From positions 1 through 5,803 of the forward strand of contig JASHSZ010000595.1 of assembly GCA_030040815.1 (NCBI GenBank): a DNA stretch of 5,803 nt, read 5' to 3'. The notes beneath the pieces were generated by a model that ran no database searches, had not been told where the DNA came from, and saw nothing but the letters and a program-made list of their open reading frames with translations. Below, in pieces: positions 1 to 5,320 of the stretch (its first letter is position 1; each line of letters begins with the position of its first letter). Made by a program: the position numbers and the translations under genes. This DNA comes from Streptosporangiaceae bacterium. Lineage in GTDB: Bacteria; Actinomycetota; Actinomycetes; Streptosporangiales; Streptosporangiaceae.

Positions 1-196
1 CGCCTTCGTTCACGAGTTTGTTACCGCGGAGGGCACGTTCAGCGAAAAACCCCGCTACGACCTCGACATGAACGCCTTCGCCCTCGTCAAGACCTACCGA
101 CACGGCAAAGGAACCACCTACCCAGACATGAACTGGGAGCCCAAGCAATCCTTCCACGCCGTCGCCGACTATTACGCCGGCCAGGAGCAACTATGA
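1..196 (+). CDS. C-terminal fragment of a protein, possibly a glycoside hydrolase
   Basis: The reading frame is open from the left window edge (first full codon at 2) to a TGA at 194-196 and gives about 64 residues. Visible segments include VHEFVTAEGTFSEKPRYDLD, then an aromatic-rich tail with TYPDMNWEPKQSFHAVADYY. The final segment, with WEPK followed by SFHAVADYY, resembles the C-terminal helix of some (beta/alpha)8-barrel glycoside hydrolases of actinobacteria. This is pattern memory rather than a domain match, and no catalytic residues fall inside the fragment. Codon use is GC-rich with strong third-position G/C, which supports real coding. The start and the bulk of the protein lie outside the window. 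It is the only plus-strand gene in the left half, and no related gene follows it. I am sure that it is coding and unsure of the family. Confidence 0.6.
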   Translation, partial: AFVHEFVTAEGTFSEKPRYDLDMNAFALVKTYRHGKGTTYPDMNWEPKQSFHAVADYYAGQEQL

Positions 197-383
197 CTCC
201 ACTAGATGAGCGCGAAGGGCCGGTGCGTGGGAACGCGGTCCGATCGGCGGCTGCTCGTCAGCGAAACGTCGAGTGAGCGGGTCGGTGCAGGCGCGCTCAC
301 GTAGCCCGCCAGCCAATCGGATTAGCCGGTGGTCAACTGGCACCAGACACCTCCTGCTCGCCCAGAGCCCGCGCGGTGAGCAG

Positions 384-701
384 CTAGCGGAGTAGAACGA
401 CGTCGCCGACTGGGCGTGCTTCGGCAAGCGTCATCCGGTGGCCGGATTCCCAGCGGACGTGCACCACCGTCGGCCCCGCCTCGGATAGGAGTAAGAAGTC
501 CGGCATGTGCCGGCGCACACTGACTTTCAGCCCAGCCTTCAGCAGAAACGGCTGAGCGAAGATGCGGTTCACCGAGGAATCGAAATCGGCGAACAGCAAC
601 CTGGCTCGCTCTAACCGCGACTCATAGCTGACGTGACCGCGCTCGGAGCCGACGAGGTAGGCACCCGAGAGGTGCGGTAGTTGAGCAGCCGACACGTGCA
701 A
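384..701 (-). pseudogene. Truncated TnsA-like transposon endonuclease remnant
   Basis: The frame encodes up to 105 residues. Its core (about residues 10-80) matches my knowledge of the TnsA-like endonuclease subunit of actinobacterial Tn7/Mu-type elements: an SGAY segment, YESRLERARLLFADFD (residues 26-41), AQPFLLKA (49-56), then RRHMPDFLLL (63-72) and a PTVV strand. Conserved Glu27 and Asp68 correspond to the nuclease Glu and Asp. The expected V-D-V-K strand reads V-H-V-R (80-83), so the catalytic Lys is Arg and the preceding Asp is His. Relatives are roughly twice as long. Here the N-terminal part before SGAY is missing, an in-frame stop lies just upstream at 711-713, and only a TTG start is available. 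The frame runs into unrelated sequence after residue 83. No TnsB transposase or ATPase partner is present. I read it as a decayed fragment of a mobile element. Confidence 0.6.
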
Positions 702-804
702 CGCTAGCCGTTAGTCCTGGTTACGGCGCACATGCGCGCGGCACGCGCCTGGCCTTGTCGTTAGGACTCTCAGGCTGAGAGCGCAGGAGTTGCACGCAAC
801 GGAG

Positions 805-823
805 AGCCCGCGCCCACGGGGCT
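805..823 (-). terminator. Possible weak terminator hairpin after the permease gene
   Basis: Thirty-four bases past the permease stop codon, the minus strand can pair AGCCC with GGGCT around a 9-base loop. A second small palindrome, CTCTCAG-G-CTGAGAG, lies further on at 767-781. Neither is followed by a clear T-tract, so the call rests on position and on short stems only. The rest of 702-857 shows nothing recognisable. Confidence 0.25.
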
Positions 824-857
824 GTACGCGCCTGTCTCGGGCGTGATCTCTATCGGG

Positions 858-1832
858 TCAGCGGCGGCGGAGACGGACGTCGAGAGAGTCCCGCAGCGCG
901 TCGCCGACCATGTTGCAGGCCATGACGACCAGGACGATGCAGATACCGGCGGGGAAGACCAGCCACCAGTAGCCGTCCTGCATGTAGGTGATGCCGCTGG
1001 AGAGCATGTCGCCCCAGTCCACCGTCGGGTAGTGCAGCCCGAAGCCCAGGAACCCGAGGGTTGCCACGGCGATGATGGCATCGGAAACCTGGAAGGTGAC
1101 GTTGACGATGATCACGCCGAACGCGTTCGGCAGCAGGTGCCGGCCGATCAGCCGCCACCGGCGGGCGCCGGCCGCCCGCGCAGCCGCGACGAAGTCGCGC
1201 GTGCGCAGCGTTAGCACCTCGCCGCGCACCAGCCTGCTAGCGCCCTGCCAGCTGAAGCAGCCGATGACCAGGCTGAGCGACAGGACGGTGGCGCCGTAGC
1301 GGACCGCGACGATCAGCACGATGAACAAGCCAGGGATCGATAGGAAGATGTCGACGACGCGCATCATGGCTGAGTCAATGAGACCTCCGACCAGGCCGGC
1401 GACCGCGCCCCAGAGCGCGCCGATGGTAATCGCGATGGTCGCCGCGAAGGACCCGACCTCCAGCGAGGCCTGGCCGCCGTGCATCAGCTCGCCGAGCACG
1501 TCCAGCCCCTCGCTGTCGGTGCCGAGCGGGTGACCTGCTACGGGCGGCGTGTTCGTGAGGCTCAGGTCGGAGTTCAGGATGTTGCCGTGGTAGAGCAACG
1601 GCCCCACAAAGCTAAACAGAACGAAGAACGCCAGCAACCCCAGCCCGGCTACGGCGAGCGGGTTACTGGAGAATTCGCGCACCGCCAGCCGCCAGCCGCT
1701 TTGGATGACGCTGACCTCGCCGCCCTCGGGTAACCCGGTGATGTCGGCAGGTTGTAGTGACGGGGCTAAAGACACGTCTGCCTCCTGCAGCGTCCCGCAG
1801 GCTCTGGCGAGCCTGACGCGCAGATCAGTCAT
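858..1832 (-). CDS. ABC transporter permease, OppC/DppC family (peptide/nickel type)
   Basis: This is an inner-membrane permease of the oligopeptide/dipeptide/nickel ABC importer class, 324 residues from the chosen ATG. An OppC-type N-terminal segment, REFSSNPLAVAGLGLLAFFV, forms the first membrane helix (about 58-80). A periplasmic loop with the family's HPLGTDSEGLDVL motif follows. Further hydrophobic segments lie near 125-149, 159-196, 238-265 and 288-309. The EAA loop that docks on the ATPase is at about 204-236, with FVAAARAAGARR then a HLLPN end. The C-terminus, GDALRDSLDVRLRRR, is typical and complete. A GTG at 1884-1886 would add 18 residues, but its GGAGG abuts the codon with no spacing. 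The ATG overlaps the stop of a short upstream ORF by 8 bases, although no strong Shine-Dalgarno is seen for it. The usual OppB partner, ATPases and binding protein are absent on both sides. The gene is intact but solitary, and its substrate cannot be inferred. Confidence 0.88.
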   Translation of the reverse strand: MTDLRVRLARACGTLQEADVSLAPSLQPADITGLPEGGEVSVIQSGWRLAVREFSSNPLAVAGLGLLAFFVLFSFVGPLLYHGNILNSDLSLTNTPPVAGHPLGTDSEGLDVLGELMHGGQASLEVGSFAATIAITIGALWGAVAGLVGGLIDSAMMRVVDIFLSIPGLFIVLIVAVRYGATVLSLSLVIGCFSWQGASRLVRGEVLTLRTRDFVAAARAAGARRWRLIGRHLLPNAFGVIIVNVTFQVSDAIIAVATLGFLGFGLHYPTVDWGDMLSSGITYMQDGYWWLVFPAGICIVLVVMACNMVGDALRDSLDVRLRRR

Positions 1833-2022
1833 GGTCCGGCCGAAGCAGCGGGAAGCGGGCCACGTTGATAATCGAGACGCCCACACCCTCCAGCGGATCC
1901 CGAGCCACCTTGAAAGTAGGCCGGTAGCTGTTGAGGATCGATAACGCGCGCCTAACTCCTTGGCTACGATAAATCACCTCAAATGACGTCCATCCAGCTG
2001 CCGGATCCGCTGATTGGTGCAT
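1825..2022 (-). pseudogene. Short ORF overlapping the permease start; possible IclR-family N-terminal remnant
   Basis: The 65-residue frame runs from an ATG at 2020-2022 to a TGA at 1825-1827, overlapping the permease ATG by 8 bases. Residues YRSQGVRRALSILNSYRP resemble the opening helix of the winged-helix domain of IclR-family regulators, where a Q-S/G-V-x-R-A-L-x-I-L pattern is common. The resemblance stops there: no recognition helix or ligand domain follows, and the tail (VGVSIINVARFPLLRPDHD) is unfamiliar. The frame stays open upstream to a stop at 2092-2094 without further family-like sequence. The simplest reading is a regulator fragment joined by deletion to the sequence in front of the permease. 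It could equally be a chance ORF, since no good ribosome site is evident. Confidence 0.25.
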
Positions 2023-2185
2023 CGTCGCGGCCAGGGATGGGTTCGGCCAGTGCTGCCCTCGAGGCGGGCGCGGGTACGGGTCGGCAAGGTATTAGGTCTC
2101 GTGCGGTGACGAGATCGCCAGCGGATTCCAGACGCTCACCGAGTAGGCGGGCAGCTCCCGCTCGCTGCTCATGTTGGTGCTCAAG

Positions 2186-2220
2186 TAGGGAGCCGAATGC
2201 TCATCTAAAACGGTTCCCTA
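2186..2220 (-). terminator. Inverted repeat just downstream of dnaB, probable terminator
   Basis: On the minus strand TAGGGAACCG pairs with CGGCTCCCTA (one mismatch in 10) around a 15-base loop, beginning 9 bases after the dnaB stop. No T-tract follows, as is often the case in high-GC actinobacteria. Its position at the end of the gene favours transcription termination. Confidence 0.5.
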
Positions 2221-2229
2221 CAAGCGAGA

Positions 2230-4518
2230 TCAGATCCTCGCCATGTCGGTGAAACGGCTGTAGTGGCCCTGGAACGCCACCGTCACCGTCGCGGTCGGGC
2301 CATTGCGATGCTTGGCCACGATCAGGTCGGCCTCGCCCGCGCGAGGCGACTCTGGCTCGTAGTGATCCTCGCGGTGCAGCAGGATGACCAGGTCCGAGTC
2401 CTGCTCGATACTGCCCGACTCGCGAAGATCGGCCAATAGCGGGCGCTTGTCAGTTCTGAGTTCCGGGCCCCGGTTGAGCTGGGCGAGCGCGACCACCGGC
2501 ACGTTGAGCTCCTTGGCCAGCAGCTTCAGGGACCGGGACAGCTCCGAGACTTCCTGCTGCCGGTTCTCCACTCGCCGGGGCGAGCTCATCAACTGCAGGT
2601 AGTCGATGATCACCAGCTTGAGCTCATTGCGCTGCCTGAGCCGACGGCACTTGGACCGGATCTCCGTCATCGACATGTTCGGCGAGTCGTCGATGAAGAG
2701 CGGCGCATCGACGACCTCGCTCATCCGCCGCGCGAGCCTGGTCCAGTCGTCCTCCCCCAGCTGTCCCGTCCGCATCGCGTGCAGCGGCACCCTGGCCTCC
2801 GCAGACAGCAGCCGCATCGTGATCTCGTTCCGGCTCATCTCGAGGCTGAACAGCACCGTAGTCAGCCCCGCCCTTATCGATGCAGCCCTGGCGACGTCGA
2901 GAGCCAGGGCCGAGTTGTGCGTCGGGATCATCGAGCGGCTGGCCAGATACAGGCTGTCGGGCGCGTCGACCTGCACGCATCGGACCGGCACGCTCGCCAC
3001 CTTGATGACCGCGACGATCGTGCGCTGGTGCGTGTCCGGTGCACACGTGACCGGCCTGAGCCGCCGGTGCACGACGCGCTTGCGAGTAAGCCGGAACACG
3101 TCGTCGGTCGTGGTGAAGGACAGCGTGTAGGCGGCCGAGGCCGCCGTAGAACTGCCTGACACGCGGTGCTGGCACGGCCCGCATCGATAGCCAAGGCCGA
3201 TAACCAGCTCTCGCACGTCAGCCGCGAGCCGGCCAGAGCTGGACGTGAAGTCGACGGCGCCCGTGGAGCTGACGCCGCCAGCGACATCCAGCAGGCCTGC
3301 CAGCAAGGCCCGCCGTTGCGCGCGCGCGGCGCGCAGGTATTCGCCGGGAATGACGTCGCGGCCGAGCAGATCGGCTGGCCCGCCTGTGGCGCCGGGAGCG
3401 CCGCGCATGGCCAGGCACTGACCCAGCACGTAGGGCGGTACCAGCAGGTCGGCGGGAGGCAGATCGAGGGATCCGGCGAGCGGCACGGCGTGGTCCAGCC
3501 CGTGGCCGTCATTGGCGCCCAGCGCGTCGGCGATCTCGCGAGTGGTGCGGACCGACGTAGCTGCCCCGCCAGCCCAGGAATCGACATCCGTGGTGCCGAC
3601 AGCGGCTGCCGCGCGCGCGAGCCAGCGGTCCGCACTGGTCGTCGTGACCCACTGATGCTCGGCGTCGGCGACAATGCGCGTCTGATCATCGAAAACCACT
3701 TCGTAGCAAGGACGGCCCAGCAGTACCTCGGTCGCAGCGGTCACGGTGACCGGCCGGCCGTCGGAACCGAGGAGCTCATCGCCGATGCGCACGTGCCTCA
3801 TGGTGGTCCAGCCGGTCGGCGTCGGCAGCGGCGTATCGAGCGCGAGCGCTTTGCCCATCGCAGGCCGCGCGGCGATGACGATCATCTGGCCCGGGTGCAG
3901 CCCGTTGGTGAGCGCGTCGAGGTCGGCGAACCCGGTCGGCACCCCCGACAGTGACCCGCCCCGGCTGCCGATGGCCTCGATCTCGTCGAGCGCTCCCGGC
4001 ATGATCTCCGCTAGCGGCAGGTAGTCCTCGCTGATCCGCCGGTCGGTAACGCCATAGATCTCCGCCTCGGCGCGGTCGACGAGCTCGTCGGCCTCGCCGT
4101 CGCCGGCATAACCTAGCTGCGCGATCCGGGTTCCGACCTCCACGAGGCGGCGCAGGATCGCGCGCTCGCGCACGATCCGCGCGTAGTAGCCGGCGTTCGC
4201 CGCGGTCGGCACGGACGCGATCAGTGTGTGCAAATACGGCGCGCCGCCCACCCGGCCGATGTCGCCGCGCCTGGTCAGCTCCGCTGCGACGGTCACGGCG
4301 TCAGCCGGCTCGCCGCGGCCGAATAGGTCCATGATGACCTCGTGCACGACCTGGTGTGCTGGCCGGTAATAGTCACGGGCCTTGATGACGTCGAGCACGT
4401 CCGAGATCGCGTCCTTCGACAGCATCATGCCGCCCAGCACACACTGCTCAGCGGCGATGTCGTGCGGCGGCGTCCGCCCGAACTCCTCACCGCGAGGCAC
4501 GATCTCCGCGACGCTCAC
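2230..4518 (-). CDS. dnaB: Replicative DNA helicase DnaB, interrupted by an intein
   Basis: This encodes the hexameric, ATP-driven helicase that unwinds DNA at the replication fork. The precursor is 762 residues and the spliced protein 450, a normal DnaB length. The N-terminal domain (about 15-120) begins FGRTPPHDIAAEQCVLGGMM. The linker reaches the RecA-like domain at GVPTGFADLDALTNGLHPGQ (about 192-211). Walker A is split: ARPAMGK (217-223) precedes the intein, and Ser536 with ALALDVARAASI follows, so splicing restores GKS. Walker B is LVIIDYLQLM (635-644). Later motifs are ALAQLNRGPE (677-686), RESGSIEQDSDLVILLHRED (699-718) and AKHRNGP (735-741), whose basic residues act on the neighbouring subunit. 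The GTG at 4516-4518 was chosen over the ATG at 4558-4560 because GGGGAGGGG sits just before it and the product then begins MSVAEI, as in actinobacterial homologues. The gene lies downstream of rplI on the same strand but is separated from it by a plus-strand gene, so it needs its own promoter. Confidence 0.97.
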   Translation of the reverse strand: MSVAEIVPRGEEFGRTPPHDIAAEQCVLGGMMLSKDAISDVLDVIKARDYYRPAHQVVHEVIMDLFGRGEPADAVTVAAELTRRGDIGRVGGAPYLHTLIASVPTAANAGYYARIVRERAILRRLVEVGTRIAQLGYAGDGEADELVDRAEAEIYGVTDRRISEDYLPLAEIMPGALDEIEAIGSRGGSLSGVPTGFADLDALTNGLHPGQMIVIAARPAMGKALALDTPLPTPTGWTTMRHVRIGDELLGSDGRPVTVTAATEVLLGRPCYEVVFDDQTRIVADAEHQWVTTTSADRWLARAAAAVGTTDVDSWAGGAATSVRTTREIADALGANDGHGLDHAVPLAGSLDLPPADLLVPPYVLGQCLAMRGAPGATGGPADLLGRDVIPGEYLRAARAQRRALLAGLLDVAGGVSSTGAVDFTSSSGRLAADVRELVIGLGYRCGPCQHRVSGSSTAASAAYTLSFTTTDDVFRLTRKRVVHRRLRPVTCAPDTHQRTIVAVIKVASVPVRCVQVDAPDSLYLASRSMIPTHNSALALDVARAASIRAGLTTVLFSLEMSRNEITMRLLSAEARVPLHAMRTGQLGEDDWTRLARRMSEVVDAPLFIDDSPNMSMTEIRSKCRRLRQRNELKLVIIDYLQLMSSPRRVENRQQEVSELSRSLKLLAKELNVPVVALAQLNRGPELRTDKRPLLADLRESGSIEQDSDLVILLHREDHYEPESPRAGEADLIVAKHRNGPTATVTVAFQGHYSRFTDMARI
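2914..3849 (-). mobile_element. Class 3 DnaB intein with degenerate LAGLIDADG endonuclease
   Basis: This in-frame 312-residue protein intron (precursor residues 224-535) lies between Lys and Ser of the Walker A motif. It opens with ALALDTPLPTPTGWTTM, the block A sequence I associate with mycobacterial DnaB inteins at this site. It has Ala where class 1 inteins have Cys or Ser. It ends SMIPTHN before extein Ser536. The class 3 triad is complete in intein numbering: Trp67 two residues after block B His65 (EHQW), Cys291 in block F (PVRCVQVD), and Thr310 before the terminal His-Asn. Cys291 should start splicing in place of residue 1. Between the splicing blocks sits a LAGLIDADG-type region. Motif one reads LGQCLAMRG and motif two LAGLLDVAGG, so the catalytic Asp is Met in one and Ala in the other. 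The length lies between a mini-intein (about 140) and a full endonuclease intein (about 400). Splicing looks competent and homing looks dead. Confidence 0.93.
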
Positions 4519-4522
4519 TGCG

Positions 4523-4531
4523 CCCCTCCCC
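4523..4531 (-). promoter_or_regulatory. Ribosome binding site that fixes the dnaB start
   Basis: On the minus strand GGGGAGGGG lies just before the GTG at 4516-4518, with the GGAGG core 6 bases from the codon. The more upstream in-frame ATG at 4558-4560 has no comparable site. This decides the 762-residue product over the 776-residue one. Confidence 0.8.
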
Positions 4532-4613
4532 GTGACCGTCTGCCAATGCCAGCCGGCCATAGCACCGCCGTAGCAGCCGCCAATCCGGTGACGGCCGGTA
4601 CTGGCTTCACGGC

Positions 4614-4629
4614 CTGTTCTATCGAACAG
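4614..4629. repeat. 16-bp perfect palindromic site upstream of dnaB
   Basis: CTGTTC-TATC-GAACAG is an inverted repeat with perfect 6-bp arms, centred about 103 bases before the dnaB start. It is a plausible operator for a dimeric regulator. It fits the gammaproteobacterial LexA pattern CTGT-N8-ACAG. Actinobacterial LexA instead recognises GAAC-N4-GTTC, so the half-sites here are in the wrong order for a native SOS box. The regulator is unknown. Confidence 0.4.
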
Positions 4630-4670
4630 CTCGGACAGTCTCCAGCGTGTCGCCGGAACCGTCGAATTGT

Positions 4671-4809
4671 GCTGTGCACAGCCTTGTGGACAGGCTGTGC
4701 AGACACGCCGCAGCGGCTGTGCGCGGCCTGCGGACGGAATTGTGGAAACGCCTCTGGATAATCCCGCACACAGCCCTCTGCCTGGGCAAACGTTCTGCTC
4801 AGGCTGTGC
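4671..4809. repeat. Iterated GGCTGTGC motif in the dnaB upstream region
   Basis: The octamer GGCTGTGC occurs at 4693-4700, 4715-4722 and 4802-4809. A 7-base GCTGTGC copy is at 4671-4677, and an inverted copy, GCACAGCC, is at 4676-4683. The GCTGTGC cores start at 4671, 4694, 4716 and 4803, so the first three are 23 and 22 bp apart, about two helical turns. Several copies overlap the DnaA-box-like sites. The motif may be the preferred context of those sites or the target of another protein. Confidence 0.5.
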
Positions 4810-4864
4810 ATAAAAAGTTCTCAGCCGTGTCTAGAAGAGCGTTCGCAGCGACGAGTTATCCACA
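4673..4864. promoter_or_regulatory. DnaA-box cluster in the dnaB upstream intergenic region
   Basis: A perfect box, TTATCCACA, lies at 4856-4864 on the plus strand. On the minus strand there are CTGTCCACA (4685-4693), TTATCCAGA (4753-4761) and TTATGCACA (4805-4813), each one base off the TT(A/G)TCCACA consensus. GTTTCCACA (4741-4749) and CTGTGCACA (4673-4681) are each two off. Five sites with at least 7 of 9 matches within 180 bp is far denser than chance in GC-rich DNA. The cluster lies between dnaB and the divergent small gene. DnaA may regulate dnaB here, or the sites may titrate DnaA. The usual origin lies between dnaA and dnaN, and neither gene is in this window, so I do not call it oriC. 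Confidence 0.65.
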
Positions 4865-4964
4865 TTCAGATTTGACGTTGAACGTTATCGCGCACTTCTG
4901 CGCTCGGTCGGCACGGTCACTGGCAGAACTGCGGATTTCGGCTGCGCGCCGGCCGAGAGGCGAC

Positions 4965-4970
4965 TAGAGT
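4965..4970 (+). promoter_or_regulatory. Candidate -10 element of a leaderless promoter
   Basis: TAGAGT matches the TAnnnT form of the actinobacterial -10 hexamer and ends exactly 6 bases before the ATG at 4977. Initiation at the standard distance would start the transcript at the A of the ATG. No convincing -35 hexamer is visible, and there is no well-placed Shine-Dalgarno (a GAGAGG at 4955-4960 is too far). This fits leaderless expression, which is common in actinobacteria. Confidence 0.4.
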
Positions 4971-4976
4971 CCGAGC

Positions 4977-5195
4977 ATGTGTTCGAACGTGTGGGCGACT
5001 GCTGACGCCAGTGCTACGCCGGCGGACCTCGCGGAGCACCTCGCGACGGCGATCGAGGAGTGTGCGGCCGCCGTCCGAAGCGAGGAGGGCGCAGCGGCCG
5101 GTGAGCTTGCCGGGCGGCTCGCTGCCGCGTGGGCGATGCTCACTCGCGCTGATCCCGAGATGGCGGCGCGAATGGCCAAGTACTGCGACGGATGA
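4977..5195 (+). CDS. Small alanine-rich helical protein of unknown function
   Basis: The 72-residue product has no family that I can name. It is rich in Ala and acidic residues and is predicted to be almost entirely helical after a short N-terminal stretch: ADLAEHLATAIEECAAAVRS, then GELAGRLAAAWAMLTRADPE, then MAARMAKY. There is no signal peptide or membrane segment, so it is probably cytosolic. The ATG was chosen because a TAGAGT -10 element sits 6 bases before it. It is divergent from dnaB and convergent with rplI, so it splits the usual rplI-dnaB pair. Two overlapping minus-strand frames cover the same DNA. I prefer the plus frame because its composition looks like a real helical protein and because it lies between a promoter-like element and a terminator-like repeat. 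Confidence 0.6.
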   Translation: MCSNVWATADASATPADLAEHLATAIEECAAAVRSEEGAAAGELAGRLAAAWAMLTRADPEMAARMAKYCDG

Positions 5196-5200
5196 GAAGA

Positions 5201-5286
5201 GGGGAACGGGGGCACCGGGTGCTTGTGGCTGCAAGGCCCGGCCGCGGCGGGCCAATGAGGGCGCGCCCGTCGTGACCCCGTTCCCC
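5201..5286. terminator. Multi-branch inverted repeat between convergent genes, likely bidirectional terminator
   Basis: GGGGAACGGGG (5201-5211) and CCCCGTTCCCC (5276-5286) are perfect 11-bp complements. They enclose a 64-base interior that can form further hairpins: GCAC/GTGC (5212-5222), CTTG/CAAG (5222-5235), GGCCCG/CGGGCC (5235-5253) and the palindrome GGGCGCGCCC (5259-5268). Adjacent arms share single bases, so not all can be fully paired at once. The structure begins 5 bases after the small plus-strand gene and lies 34 bases past the rplI stop, as expected for a shared terminator of convergent genes. Confidence 0.55.
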
Positions 5287-5320
5287 CAGAATGCGGCGGA
5301 ACGCGGTCTGCGATCAGCCG

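Noticed and set aside
191..427. 78-codon minus-strand ORF as the missing C-terminus of the TnsA-like protein
   Set aside because: I compared it with the expected segment after the catalytic strand and found no match; it shows no domain of its own.
2092..2172. 26-residue minus-strand ORF from an ATG at 2170-2172
   Set aside because: It has no ribosome site and no recognisable similarity, and its length is within chance expectation.
1983..2252. 89-codon plus-strand ORF in the gap left of dnaB
   Set aside because: It overlaps the dnaB terminator and 3' end on the other strand, and its Arg/Ser-rich composition looks non-coding.
3166..3954. Long plus-strand frame (262 codons) opposite the intein
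   Set aside because: It is the mirror of a GC-rich coding strand, with Arg/Gly/Ala-rich composition and no recognisable domain.
4519..4560. Upstream in-frame ATG giving a 776-residue DnaB
   Set aside because: There is no ribosome site before it, the extra 14 residues are unlike DnaB N-termini, and a strong GGGGAGGGG points to the GTG at 4516-4518.
4673..4890. Chromosomal origin oriC
   Set aside because: The DnaA boxes are suggestive, but neither dnaA nor dnaN flanks the cluster, it is short, and no strong AT-rich unwinding element is present.
4515..4967. ORFs on both strands across the dnaB upstream region
   Set aside because: Their composition (scattered Arg, Cys and His, no domains) and the dense binding motifs favour regulatory DNA over coding.
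4917..5255. Minus-strand ORFs (4917-5255 and 4964-5215) opposite the small gene
   Set aside because: They are Ser/Arg-rich and low in complexity and lack start signals, while the plus frame has a promoter-like element and helical composition.
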